Positions 25,713 to 33,757 of a stretch of DNA of 64,000 nucleotides are shown here, piece by piece; the stretch's first letter is position 1, and every line of letters starts with the position of its first letter. The DNA comes from Streptomyces coffeae. GTDB taxonomy: Bacteria > Actinomycetota > Actinomycetes > Streptomycetales > Streptomycetaceae. The stretch lies in the NCBI RefSeq assembly GCF_016741875.1, contig NZ_JAERRF010000017.1:123418-187417 (forward strand). The letters run 5' to 3'. A program made the position numbers and the translations under genes. A model generated the notes under the pieces. That model saw nothing but the letters and a program-made list of their open reading frames with translations, had not been told where the DNA came from and searched no databases.

Positions 25713-26375
25713 ATGTCAACTGGCGCCATCATCATCGTGGTTGTCGTTGCGGTCGTCGTCGCGGCCGCGCTCGCCGTCCGGGTCGTACGTGGCGGTGCGG
25801 GGCGCAGAGAGCGTGTGCTGCGGCGCCACTTCGGACCGGAGTACGAACTCAGTGTGGCGGAGCATGCGGGTGACGCCCCGGCCGCGCACCGAGAGCTGGA
25901 GGAACGGCTCGCGCGCTACCGGGAGTTGCGGACCGGACCGCTCTCCGGTGAGCTGCGCGAGCGGTATGTGGCCGAGTGGGCCGGTGCGCAGGAGCTGTTC
26001 ATCGAGTCGCCCGAGCGTGCGGTGGCCACCGGCGACCAGCTGCTGGCACGCCTCGCCCGGGACCGCGGCTATCCGTCCGACAGCTATGCGGAGCAGGCCG
26101 CCGCGCTGTCCGTGCACCATGCGCGGTGTGTGCAGGGCTACCGGCAGATCCACAACGCCGCGGCGCGGGCGCGCGAGGGCCTGGCGGACACGGAGGAACT
26201 GCGTGAGGCCGTGGTGCACGCCCGGCCGTTCTTCGAGGAGCTGGTGAAACCACCGCACCACGGCGAGGTGCACCAGGTGCCCACCCCGGCCCCGCGCACC
26301 ACGCACCGCTCGCGCCGCGACAGCGGCCGGTGGGAACTGGGTCTGGGCCACACGAAGAAGGGCGGGGCCTGGTGA
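25713..26375 (+). CDS. Conserved membrane-anchored protein of unknown function
   Basis: A 220-residue protein with one N-terminal transmembrane helix (AIIIVVVVAVVVAAALAVRVV) and a hydrophilic, helical, Arg/Glu-rich cytoplasmic or extracellular domain (ELEERLARYRELRTGPLSGELRERYVAEWAGAQELFIESPERAVATGDQLLARL). This organisation recurs in unnamed Streptomyces proteins. No catalytic motif is visible. The ATG at 25713 has AAGGCAGAAG-type purines upstream. It is divergent from the acetyltransferase and convergent with the SUKH-4 gene. Confidence 0.75.
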   Translation: MSTGAIIIVVVVAVVVAAALAVRVVRGGAGRRERVLRRHFGPEYELSVAEHAGDAPAAHRELEERLARYRELRTGPLSGELRERYVAEWAGAQELFIESPERAVATGDQLLARLARDRGYPSDSYAEQAAALSVHHARCVQGYRQIHNAAARAREGLADTEELREAVVHARPFFEELVKPPHHGEVHQVPTPAPRTTHRSRRDSGRWELGLGHTKKGGAW

Positions 26376-26498
26376 CGGAGCCGCCGGACTCGACGGAGCC
26401 GACGGAGCCGACGCCGGACACGAGCGCGCGCGCCCCCGCGGACCGCCCCCGGCCTCCCGGCCGGAGGCGGTCTCTCCCCTCGATCCCCTCGACCGCGG

Positions 26499-27827
26499 TC
26501 AGAACAATCCGTGCCACATCTGCTCGACGATCACGGACCACCAGTTCTTCGGATCGTCCAGCGCTGTCGCGTCGATCGCCGCCAACTGCTCCTGGAACGC
26601 GGCGACCGCCTCGCCCGCCGCGACCGGGTCCATGCCCCGCATCCGTTGGCGTGTGGTGGACAGCAGCGCCAGTGAACGGGCGAAGGCGGATATGGACGTG
26701 TTCACGCGGCGGCCCATGGCGTCCCGCGGCGGGACCGCCCAGACCTGGCCGACCGGCGTCGTCATGTGCCGGGGAGCAGTGCACTGGACGGTGATCGCGG
26801 CCACGCCGTCCGAGCCGATCCGGACGTGTCCGGACAGCGTGTTCAGCGTCGACTCGTTGGCCTGGGTCCCGACCTCGCGCAGATAGGTCGCCGCGTCCGT
26901 GAACAGTCCGCCCCGCGGAGGGGCTTCGGCCCGGTCGGCCGTGAAGAAGAACGGGATGTCCGCCGGGAGTCCGCCCCAGGTGAGCGTGGCCTTGGCCGCT
27001 TCCGGCAGCTGCGTTTGCGCCACATCGTCGGCGTCGTACCGCCGTACGCCGTCGGCGCCGAACACCTCGGCGAGGTGGCGGCCGAGAGCCACGTCCCGCA
27101 TCGGCTGGGCCGGTGTCACATCCGCCCGCACCGGTACGCGATGCGGGCGGGGCGGGGGCTGCTGCCCGGCGATCTGGTGCATCATCTCGACGTGCTGGAG
27201 GAGCCCGGCGACGCCCTCGGCCCGTTCCTCCGGGCGCAGACCGTAGTTCTGTGTGCAGGAGAACTGGGCGTTGGGGAAGGCACCTTGGAGCATCTCGCCC
27301 GGGTAGCCGCCGGGGAGCAGGCTCGAGCTCAGGTCCGTGTGGATCGCGACCACATTCTGCGGTGGCACACCCATCCGCTGGATCTCGGCCATCGCCTGGT
27401 ACTCGGAGTGCGGCAGCCCCGGCGCCGAGTTGCGGAAGAGGCTGGTCTCCTCGCCGTTCGACGGATCGACGTAGGTGAAGACGGTGGTGTTGCCGGGGCC
27501 GGTGACCGGGCGCTCGGCGGAGACACCGGAGCCTGCCCCCGCTCCGCCGTGCTTCTCCTGGTACATCCGCACCACCTCCTCGACCGGCACGGACGGCCAG
27601 ACGGTCAGCTCGCCGGTGCGGCGGTCGACGACGCCACAGGAGGTACCGATCTCGGCCGGAGGGCGCCGCTGCCCGGTCACCGGGTCACGCTCGGGCGGCG
27701 GCGGCACCGCCCAGACCACCCAGCCGAGGTCGAACTCATGTGTGGCCACCTGGCGTTGCGGAGCTGGTGCGCCCTGCGGATTGAGCCAACGGTCGGCGAT
27801 GGCGGCGGCCTGCGCCTGGCTGATCAA
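26499..27827 (-). CDS. Imm35-like / deaminase-like / SUKH-4 multidomain protein
   Basis: 442 residues from TTG 27827, chosen because AAGGAG lies 7 nt upstream. Three parts are visible. The N-terminal part (about 1-100, EFDLGWVVWAVPPPP and GTSCGVVDRRTGELTVWPSVP) resembles YrhB/Imm35-type domains. The middle part (about 120-215) has LPHSEYQAM, a GVPPQNVVAIHT strand, LPGGYPGEML and a terminal TQNYG, the layout of the bacterial-toxin nucleic-acid deaminase fold. The HxE is present, but the zinc-binding Cys pair expected near PGGYC is missing, so this copy may be inactive. The C-terminal part fits SUKH-4 (FRIGSDG-like strand, NTSISAFARSLALL). SUKH and Imm35 are immunity-type families of polymorphic toxin systems, but no toxin gene is seen. 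Confidence 0.7.
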   Translation of the reverse strand: MISQAQAAAIADRWLNPQGAPAPQRQVATHEFDLGWVVWAVPPPPERDPVTGQRRPPAEIGTSCGVVDRRTGELTVWPSVPVEEVVRMYQEKHGGAGAGSGVSAERPVTGPGNTTVFTYVDPSNGEETSLFRNSAPGLPHSEYQAMAEIQRMGVPPQNVVAIHTDLSSSLLPGGYPGEMLQGAFPNAQFSCTQNYGLRPEERAEGVAGLLQHVEMMHQIAGQQPPPRPHRVPVRADVTPAQPMRDVALGRHLAEVFGADGVRRYDADDVAQTQLPEAAKATLTWGGLPADIPFFFTADRAEAPPRGGLFTDAATYLREVGTQANESTLNTLSGHVRIGSDGVAAITVQCTAPRHMTTPVGQVWAVPPRDAMGRRVNTSISAFARSLALLSTTRQRMRGMDPVAAGEAVAAFQEQLAAIDATALDDPKNWWSVIVEQMWHGLF

Positions 27828-27861
27828 AACGGGACTCCTTCGAGACCTTCGGGGTGGGAGG

Positions 27862-28236
27862 CTATGGGTGGTTGCGACGGTGTGCGGCCGGTTCGGTGTT
27901 CTGCGCGTCCGGTCCATGGCGCTTGCGGTAGAGCGCGATGGCGGTGGCCGGTGGCCGATAGGGCAGGGTACTCAACTCACCGGTGGCCTTGGACACGACG
28001 ACGCAGGTGCCGCCGGGGTTGCCCCGCGGGCGAGGCCGCCCGGCGGGCTGCTCCGTGGGCTCGGGCCGTGGCGGGAGCCGAGCGGTGATGAGGTAGCCGA
28101 TGTCGAATGCGCGGACCTCGAGCGGGGCCGGAGTGCCGTCCGGCCAGACCGGGGAGAACCGCGTACGGGCGATCTCCAGCGCGTCCTCCGCGTTCGCCGG
28201 CGGGCGCCGGGGCCCGTTTTCGGGCCGGGATTCCAT
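27862..28236 (-). CDS. Stand-alone Imm35/YrhB-like domain protein
   Basis: A 124-residue protein from ATG 28236 (MESRPENGPRRPP). Its core (ALEIARTRFSP, then AFDIGYLITARLPP, then GGTCVVVSKATGELSTLPYRPPATAIALYRKRHG) aligns by eye with the N-terminal domain of the next gene (AAIADRWLNP, EFDLGWVVWAVPP, GTSCGVVDRRTGELTVWPSVPVEEVVRMYQEKHG). The two therefore look like a duplicated domain, once free and once fused. It ends 34 nt before the SUKH-4 gene, so an operon is likely. A role as an immunity or chaperone-like partner is inference. Confidence 0.7.
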   Translation of the reverse strand: MESRPENGPRRPPANAEDALEIARTRFSPVWPDGTPAPLEVRAFDIGYLITARLPPRPEPTEQPAGRPRPRGNPGGTCVVVSKATGELSTLPYRPPATAIALYRKRHGPDAQNTEPAAHRRNHP

Positions 28237-28333
28237 GACGAGAACGCTCCGTTGAGTTGAGGCGGTGTCCGGTGTCCGGGCGGACGACGGCCCAGGCCAT
28301 AACTCCGCCGGTGCGGTGAGTGAACTAGACCAT

Positions 28334-28640
28334 TCAGTCGACGAGTTCGTCGACAGCCGAAGGCATCGGTGTGGTCTCCCCGATTGCTTGGAGCTTGGCC
28401 TGGTCGAGTTCGACGAGCCGCTGGACGAGGACGGTGAGCAGCGCGGTGCGGGTGCGCAGACAGGCCGAGGTCGTGCCGGGACAAGGCTGCCGCGCGGTCG
28501 ACGGCCGGGTGGGTCAGGCCCCGCAGTCCCTCGTCGGTGAGGACGACGATGGTCGCGTCGGCCGGCAACTGGACATTGTGGGCGCCGTCCCGCGGCATGC
28601 CGCTTGGACGACGCCCGTCTCGGCCACGCTGCCCGCTCAC
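28334..28640 (-). pseudogene. Small helical protein gene, probably frameshifted
   Basis: One frame from ATG 28640 or 28598 reads sensibly as PRDGAHNVQLPADATIVVLTDEGLRGLTHPAVDRAAALSRHDLGLSAH (written in parts: QLPADATIVVLTDEGLRGL and HPAVDRAAALSRHDLG). The next frame then reads TALLTVLVQRLVELDQAKL followed by QAIGETTPMPSAVDELVD and a stop at 28334. Both halves have strong third-position GC bias only in their own segment, which points to a one-base frameshift around 28440-28465. The protein would be about 90-100 residues. No family is recognised. It lies directly upstream of the Imm35-like gene and may belong to the same operon. Confidence 0.5.
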
Positions 28641-28697
28641 CGCACCGTGGGCCCCGCGGTGTTGTCGGACGACTGCGGGGCCGGGGGCGCGGGGCGG

Positions 28698-29024
28698 TCA
28701 GCCCTGCTTGGGGGACGCCTGCTGGACGACCTCGAAGGACCACAGCGTGGACCCGGACGCGGCGGGCTTCTGCTGCGGGGCGTCCTCGCCGCCGCGCTGG
28801 TGGGCCGCCTTCATCGGGCCCTCCATCCACGCCTGGAAGTCCTCCTCGCTGCGCCAGCGGGTGTAGACGAGGTACTCGTCGGTCCCCTCGACCGGGCGCA
28901 GCAGCTCGAACCACTCGAAGCCGTCGGAGTTCTCCACGGTCCCGGCGCGCGAGGCGAAGCGCTTCTCCAGCACCTCGCGCTGTTCCTCGGGCACGGTCAG
29001 CACATTGATCTTGACTACGCTCAT
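28698..29024 (-). CDS. Antibiotic biosynthesis monooxygenase (ABM/IsdG-like) domain protein
   Basis: A 108-residue ferredoxin-like dimeric alpha/beta barrel protein: KINVLTVPEEQREVLEKRFASRAGTVENSDGFEWFELLRP, then EYLVYTRWRSEEDFQAWMEGPMKAAHQ. The W at FQAW and the N in the strand are as in the ABM superfamily, which includes cofactor-free monooxygenases and heme-degrading IsdG. Which activity applies is not clear. The C-terminal AQQKPAASGSTLWSFEVV strand completes the fold. It ends the minus-strand stretch 28.7-29.5 kb together with DUF2000, 16 nt apart. Confidence 0.85.
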   Translation of the reverse strand: MSVVKINVLTVPEEQREVLEKRFASRAGTVENSDGFEWFELLRPVEGTDEYLVYTRWRSEEDFQAWMEGPMKAAHQRGGEDAPQQKPAASGSTLWSFEVVQQASPKQG

Positions 29025-29040
29025 GGGGTCATCCTGCCAC

Positions 29041-29451
29041 TCAGCCGTGCAGCTTCAGCGCCTTGGTCACCTTGTCCACCGCATTGCGCGGTCCGTACAC
29101 CGCGAGCCCCACCAGGCGGAGGTCGTCGGCCGCGACCGCCCGGACCGTGGCGCGGTTGTCGTCCTCGTTGTCGGTGGTGAACAGTTCCTCGGTGTAGAGG
29201 GCGGTGGTCAGGCCGCGGGAGAGGGCGCGGGTGTGGGTGCGGGTGAGGGCGGGGGAGTCGGCGGCGTAGACGACGACGGGCTCGCGGAACATCGGGAGGT
29301 AGGTGTTGCCCGAGGCGTCCTCGTACGCCTTGCCGACCATCTCGTCCGTGGCGTGGGCGAGCCCGCTGGAGAGGAAGGCGGTCACATTGAGCTTCTGCCA
29401 GTCGGCCAGATCGTCCCGGACGATGACCGCGATCTTGGTGTCGAAACGCAT
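29041..29451 (-). CDS. DUF2000 family protein
   Basis: A 136-residue protein beginning MRFDTKIAVIVRDDLADWQKLNVTAFLSSGLAHA with the DUF2000 pattern (N-terminal strand plus DLxxWQKLN, then EDASGNTYLPMFREPVVVYAAD). The fold is related to peptidyl-tRNA hydrolase II. The function is unknown. It is divergent from an AraC regulator at 29611, which is the usual partner in Streptomyces and probably controls it. The ABM gene follows 17 nt downstream and may be co-transcribed. Confidence 0.85.
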   Translation of the reverse strand: MRFDTKIAVIVRDDLADWQKLNVTAFLSSGLAHATDEMVGKAYEDASGNTYLPMFREPVVVYAADSPALTRTHTRALSRGLTTALYTEELFTTDNEDDNRATVRAVAADDLRLVGLAVYGPRNAVDKVTKALKLHG

Positions 29452-29500
29452 GGGAAGACCTTCCCCCGCGGCCCGCGGCGCGGTCTTGAACGCTGGTGCG

Positions 29501-29565
29501 GGGACGCGGGACCGGGACGCGGGACCGGGACGCGGGGCTGGGACGCGGGGCCGGGACGCGGGGAC
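29501..29565. repeat. Five 13-bp tandem repeats in a divergent promoter region
   Basis: Five consecutive units of the form GGGACGCGGGACC, with variants ending GGCT, GGCC and GGAC, at 29501, 29514, 29527, 29540 and 29553. They fill the gap between the divergently transcribed DUF2000 and AraC genes. They could act as repeated operator half-sites or be a simple slippage array. Confidence 0.8.
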
Positions 29566-29610
29566 GCACCGTCGCACAGACGCGGGGCGGCACCGTTGCA
29601 CAATGGAGCG

Positions 29611-30483
29611 GTGAACCCAGGTGGCGAGCGGGACAAGGGCCCCGGCGACTGGGCCCGCTACTGGCGCGACCCCGACCGGCCCGTCGAAGCCATGCACGCG
29701 CACTTCTTCAGCCACCGTTTCCATCCGCACAGCCATGACGCGTACTCCTTCGGCGTGACCGAGATCGGCGCCCAGCGCTTCCGCTGCCGGGGCGCGCTGC
29801 GCACCAGCGGGGCGGGGCTGGTGATGGGCTTCAACCCGGACGATCCGCATGACGGGGAGGCCGCCGGGGAACTCGGCTACAAGTACCGGATTGTGCATAT
29901 TGGTCCGGATGTAGTGAGAGATGTCCTGTCCGATGTGGGGAAGGTCGACCACAGCCGGGTGGCGCTGCCGCTCTTCGCCGAGCCCGTCCTGTCCGATCCG
30001 GTCCTCGGCCACGCCCTCCTGCGGCTGCACACCGCCCTCGTCGGCGGCGCGGGCCCGCTGGTGCGCGACGAGCGGTTGACGGCCGCCGTCGGCGCGATGG
30101 TGCGGCGCACCGCCACCCGGCCGGTACGCGCCCGTACGCTCCCGGCCGGCGGCGCACAGGCGCGGGCCGCGCGGCGCGCCCGGGCGGTGCTGGAGGAGGA
30201 GTACGCGCTGGAGATCCCGGCCGCCCGGCTCGCGGAGGCGGCCGGATGCAGCCGGTTCGCGCTCTACCGGGCCTTCCGCGCCGAATACGGCATGGCCCCC
30301 AGCGACTTCCAGCGTCAGCTTCGGCTGCGCCGTGCCCGTGGACTGCTGATGGCGGGGCGCAGCGCGGCACAGGCCGCGGCCGAGGCGGGGTTCGCCGACC
30401 AGAGCCACTTCCACCGCTGGTTCGTGCGCTGCTTCGGGGTCACTCCGGGGGCGTTCCAGCGGGCCGTGGGCCCGGCCTCTTGA
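29611..30483 (+). CDS. AraC-family transcriptional regulator
   Basis: A 290-residue protein. The N-terminal cupin-like sensor domain carries HFFSHRFHPHSHDAYSFGV, typical of the AraC-binding (arabinose-type) fold. The C-terminal 100 residues hold two HTH motifs (LAEAAGCSRFALYRAFRAEYGMAPSDFQRQLRLRRARGLL and AAAEAGFADQSHFHRWFVRCFGVTPGAF). GTG at 29611 is the likely start; a longer upstream extension would run through the tandem repeats. The divergent DUF2000 gene is the probable target. The ligand is unknown. Confidence 0.88.
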   Translation: MNPGGERDKGPGDWARYWRDPDRPVEAMHAHFFSHRFHPHSHDAYSFGVTEIGAQRFRCRGALRTSGAGLVMGFNPDDPHDGEAAGELGYKYRIVHIGPDVVRDVLSDVGKVDHSRVALPLFAEPVLSDPVLGHALLRLHTALVGGAGPLVRDERLTAAVGAMVRRTATRPVRARTLPAGGAQARAARRARAVLEEEYALEIPAARLAEAAGCSRFALYRAFRAEYGMAPSDFQRQLRLRRARGLLMAGRSAAQAAAEAGFADQSHFHRWFVRCFGVTPGAFQRAVGPAS

Positions 30484-30729
30484 CCGGGCGTCAGCCCGAC
30501 TCCCGGCGCCAACCCCGGGTCCGATTCGCGGTGGAACCCGCCCCCCTGATGAAATTGACCCGGACCGTGCGGACTCACCTCCGAGCGGACGCAGCCCGTC
30601 AAAGCCTGACATCTTCGGGACAACCGGGAACGACAGTCAGGTGACGAGGGGGTGTTCCGCGTCTGAGGAGTTGGCTCAGTAGGGTCGTAGCCGGACCGAT
30701 ACAGAGGGCGAGTGGGGGAGCGGCAGGGC

Positions 30730-32901
30730 GTGGCGAACGTTGAGCGGAGCGGTCTGGAGACAACCCCCGGCTCGGGGCCGAGACCCGGCGCGGTCGGGGC
30801 GCGGACGTCACGGACCCGAATGGTCCTGGGCGCCCTGTGGTTACTGGCCTTCGTGCTGGCAGCCCGTCAGGCCGCGGCGGTGCTGCGGCTGCCACCGGAC
30901 GAGCGGCTGACCGACCTCGAGACATGGATCGGCGACGAGGGCGTTCTGCATGTGAGCGGATCGCTCTACGACGGGGACGCGTTCACCGGCACCCCCTTCT
31001 CCGGGCTGGTGCTCAAGCCGCTGACCCGCGCCGCCGAGCAGAGCCTGGGGGTCGCCTGGACCTTCGGCACGCTGCTGCTGGTCGTGGCCCTCGGCCTGGT
31101 CGCCGCCCGCGCCCTGCCCGGTCCGGTCTCCCGGCGCACCTCGCTGCTCGCCGCGCCGCTCGGCATCTGCCTGTTGGTGCTCTCGCTTCCGGTGCGCAAC
31201 ACCTTCACCCTCGGCCAGACCAGCATCATCCCGGTGCTGCTGGTCGTCCTCACCGTGCTGCCCAGGACCTCCGGACGGCAGGCGGGTGTGCTCATCGGGG
31301 TGGCGGCGGCGCTCCAGCCCGCGCTGCTGCTGTTCGCCGTCGTGATGTGGCTCGTCGGACGGCGCCGCGCGGCCGCGCTCGCGGGCGCGACGTTCGCCGT
31401 CTGCACCGCACTGGCCTGGGCCCTGATGCCGCGTGACTCCTGGACGTACTGGGTGCACCACATCGGCGGCGCCGGACTCGGCGCACCCGCCGACAGCCTG
31501 GCCAACCAGTCCCTGCACGGGCTGCTGCTGCGCATCGGCTTCGAGGGCCCGGCCGAACTGGCGCTGCTCGCGCTGCTGGCCGTGACGGTGGCGGTGGTCG
31601 GTCTGCGGCGCGCGGTGCGCTACGCACGGGACGGCCAGCTGCTGCTGGCCACCGCGATCACCGGCTGTGTGGCGCTGGCGGTCTCGCCCACCTCCTGGCA
31701 GTACCAGCAGCTGTGGATCCTGCCGGCGGTGGTCGGCCGGGTCGGCAAGCGCGCCTCGGACCGGCTGGTGTGGCCGGTGCTGGTGGTGCTGGTGATGTCG
31801 CTCGACCGTACCGCGCTGCTGCCCGACATCGATGTCTTGGGGCATATCGGCTATAATGCCCCGCTTCTGGCCGCGCTCGCCGCCACCTGCGTGGTGCCGT
31901 TCCTCTCCCGCACCTCGCCGCGCTGGGACGACCCCGAGCCGACGCCGGTCGCCGAACCGGCCAAGAGCCGCTTTGCCTGGGTGCCGCTGCTGCGCGTCCT
32001 CAAGCGGCCGCTGTCCCGCCCGAACCTGATGCTCGAGCTGATGCTGATCCGCGTCGGCTACTTCGCGTACTCGTGGATCCGCGGCCACGCGCCCGGTGAG
32101 CGCAGTGTGGCCGAGGGCCACGGACATCAGGTCCTTACCGTCGAGGGCTGGCTGCACATCGACATCGAGCACTGGTTCAACGCGATCGTGGCGGACACGG
32201 CGTGGCTGAAGGGCAGCATGAACTGGTACTACAGCACCTTCCACTTCCTGATCCCGCTGTCGCTGCTGGGCTGGCTGTATGTGCGCCGTCCGGCCACCTA
32301 CCGGTGGGCCCGTACCCCGCTGGCCATCGCCACGATGCTCGCGCTGGTCGGCTTCTGGCTCTATCCGCTCGCCCCGCCGCGGCTGATGGACCTGGGCTTT
32401 GTGGACACCGCGCACGGTCCACAGGATCTGGAGAACCCGGACTTCGGCGCGCTGACCAAGCTGTCCAACCAGTACGCGGCCATGCCCTCGCTGCATGTGG
32501 GGTGGTCGCTGTGGTGCGGGGTGGTCATCGCGATCGTGGCGCCGTACGTCTGGGCGAAGGTGCTCGGGATGCTGTACCCGCTGCTGACGACCGCCGTGAT
32601 CGTCGGCACCGCGAACCACTACGTCCTGGACGCGGTCGGCGGCGCGGCCGTCGTGTCGGCCGGGTTCGGGCTCCAGTATCTGCTGCTCGGGGTGGGCAAG
32701 CGCCCGCACGAGGAGGCGCCACCGCTGTCGGCGACGATGGGCGCCGCGGTCGCCCGGGCCCGTGGGCTGGTACCGGGGCTGGTGCCGCGGCGCGGCGGAC
32801 AGCACGACGATGCCGGGCCCGTCGAGGAGGCCCAGTCCGCCGCGGATGAGCCCCCAAAGGGGGGTGATCCTCGCGTTGAGCTGCATGACCAGCGGGTCTA
32901 G
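30730..32901 (+). CDS. Bifunctional GT87-like glycosyltransferase / PAP2 phosphatase membrane protein
   Basis: 723 residues from GTG 30730, with GGGGGAG 9 nt upstream; GTG 30712 would add six residues. The N-terminal half (to about residue 380) has ten or so helices and the GT-C pattern of GT87 polyprenyl-phosphate-mannose-dependent mannosyltransferases (WIGDEGVLHVSGSLYDGDAFTGTPF, FTLGQTS, SPTSWQYQQLW). The C-terminal half is a PAP2/inositol phosphorylceramide synthase-like domain with MPSLHVGWSLWCG and ANHYVLDAVGGAAV, the C2/C3 phosphatase motifs. It probably acts in envelope lipoglycan or phospholipid metabolism at the membrane. The fusion is common in Streptomyces. Confidence 0.85.
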   Translation: MANVERSGLETTPGSGPRPGAVGARTSRTRMVLGALWLLAFVLAARQAAAVLRLPPDERLTDLETWIGDEGVLHVSGSLYDGDAFTGTPFSGLVLKPLTRAAEQSLGVAWTFGTLLLVVALGLVAARALPGPVSRRTSLLAAPLGICLLVLSLPVRNTFTLGQTSIIPVLLVVLTVLPRTSGRQAGVLIGVAAALQPALLLFAVVMWLVGRRRAAALAGATFAVCTALAWALMPRDSWTYWVHHIGGAGLGAPADSLANQSLHGLLLRIGFEGPAELALLALLAVTVAVVGLRRAVRYARDGQLLLATAITGCVALAVSPTSWQYQQLWILPAVVGRVGKRASDRLVWPVLVVLVMSLDRTALLPDIDVLGHIGYNAPLLAALAATCVVPFLSRTSPRWDDPEPTPVAEPAKSRFAWVPLLRVLKRPLSRPNLMLELMLIRVGYFAYSWIRGHAPGERSVAEGHGHQVLTVEGWLHIDIEHWFNAIVADTAWLKGSMNWYYSTFHFLIPLSLLGWLYVRRPATYRWARTPLAIATMLALVGFWLYPLAPPRLMDLGFVDTAHGPQDLENPDFGALTKLSNQYAAMPSLHVGWSLWCGVVIAIVAPYVWAKVLGMLYPLLTTAVIVGTANHYVLDAVGGAAVVSAGFGLQYLLLGVGKRPHEEAPPLSATMGAAVARARGLVPGLVPRRGGQHDDAGPVEEAQSAADEPPKGGDPRVELHDQRV

Positions 32902-33000
32902 CGTGGTGAAAAGGGGGCGGAAGGGCGCGAAAACGCGTTGAACGGGGGGATCCGGGAACCGAGACGGGGAGCGGGGACCCCGACCGAGGAGGGATCAAGG

Positions 33001-33636
33001 ATGTTGCTGGTGAAGGCCGTAACCGCGGCGGTCGCGATCGGCGCCTCGATGGCCATCGCGACACCCGCGGTCGCCGCGCCGCCCCACCCCTTCGTCTTCG
33101 TCCACGACAAGTTCCAGCCTGCGGCAGAGGCGGAGAGCGCCGGTGCGGTGACCTACGACAAGTCGCTGGTGCCGACGTCCGCGAGCGTGTTCATCGCGGA
33201 GGCGCGGGTGGGCGGCAAGGGCATGAAATACCACGACGGTGCGGATGGCCACGACCGCGGCTACCACATGAGGCACAAGGGAACGTTCGTGTTCATCAGC
33301 CTGCGCGGCCTCGCGCCCGACTACCGCTTCGGGATCCATGTCCATACGAAGCCGTGTGGCACCAAGCCCGACTCGTCGGGCCCGCACTACCAGAACAAGC
33401 AGGACCCCACGCAGCCCTCGACCAATCCCACGTATGCCAACCCGCGCAACGAGGTGTGGCTCGACCTCACCACCAACAGGGCCGGCAAGGGCTGGTCCAA
33501 GTCGTGGGTGAAGTGGCACTTCCGGTCCGGTGAGGCGCGCTCCGTGGTGATCCACGAGCATGCCACCAGTACGCACCAGGGGAAGGCCGGGATGGCCGGG
33601 GACCGGGTGGCCTGTGTGAACGTGCCGTTCAAGTAG
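33001..33636 (+). CDS. Secreted Cu/Zn superoxide dismutase-like protein
   Basis: 211 residues from ATG 33001, with GGAGGG 10 nt upstream. The signal peptide (LLVKAVTAAVAIGASMAIATPAVAA) is clear. The Cu/Zn-SOD pattern is visible: FGIHVHTKPCG (HxH copper ligands and the disulfide Cys), SGPHYQNKQDP (bridging-type His), VVIHEHATS and a C-terminal GDRVACVNVPF with the second disulfide Cys. The loop that normally carries the zinc-ligand aspartate is not obvious (NPTYANPRNEVWLDL), so metal content or activity may differ. It probably acts outside the cell. Confidence 0.8.
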   Translation: MLLVKAVTAAVAIGASMAIATPAVAAPPHPFVFVHDKFQPAAEAESAGAVTYDKSLVPTSASVFIAEARVGGKGMKYHDGADGHDRGYHMRHKGTFVFISLRGLAPDYRFGIHVHTKPCGTKPDSSGPHYQNKQDPTQPSTNPTYANPRNEVWLDLTTNRAGKGWSKSWVKWHFRSGEARSVVIHEHATSTHQGKAGMAGDRVACVNVPFK

Positions 33637-33757
33637 CCCCAGCGCCGACCACTGTGCGTGGGCCACCCGCCATGCGCAGGCCACCCGCCGCCGGCCGACG
33701 GGCTGAGGGGCAGTTCGCTTCGCCGTCGGGCCAGAGCGTGTCCGACTCGTCGAACGC

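Noticed and set aside
29501..29565. CRISPR-like array
   Set aside because: The 13-bp units are directly adjacent with no spacers.
30841..32886. A 681-codon open frame on the minus strand
   Set aside because: Antisense shadow of the GT87-PAP2 gene, rich in His, Gln and Arg, with no plausible start signal.
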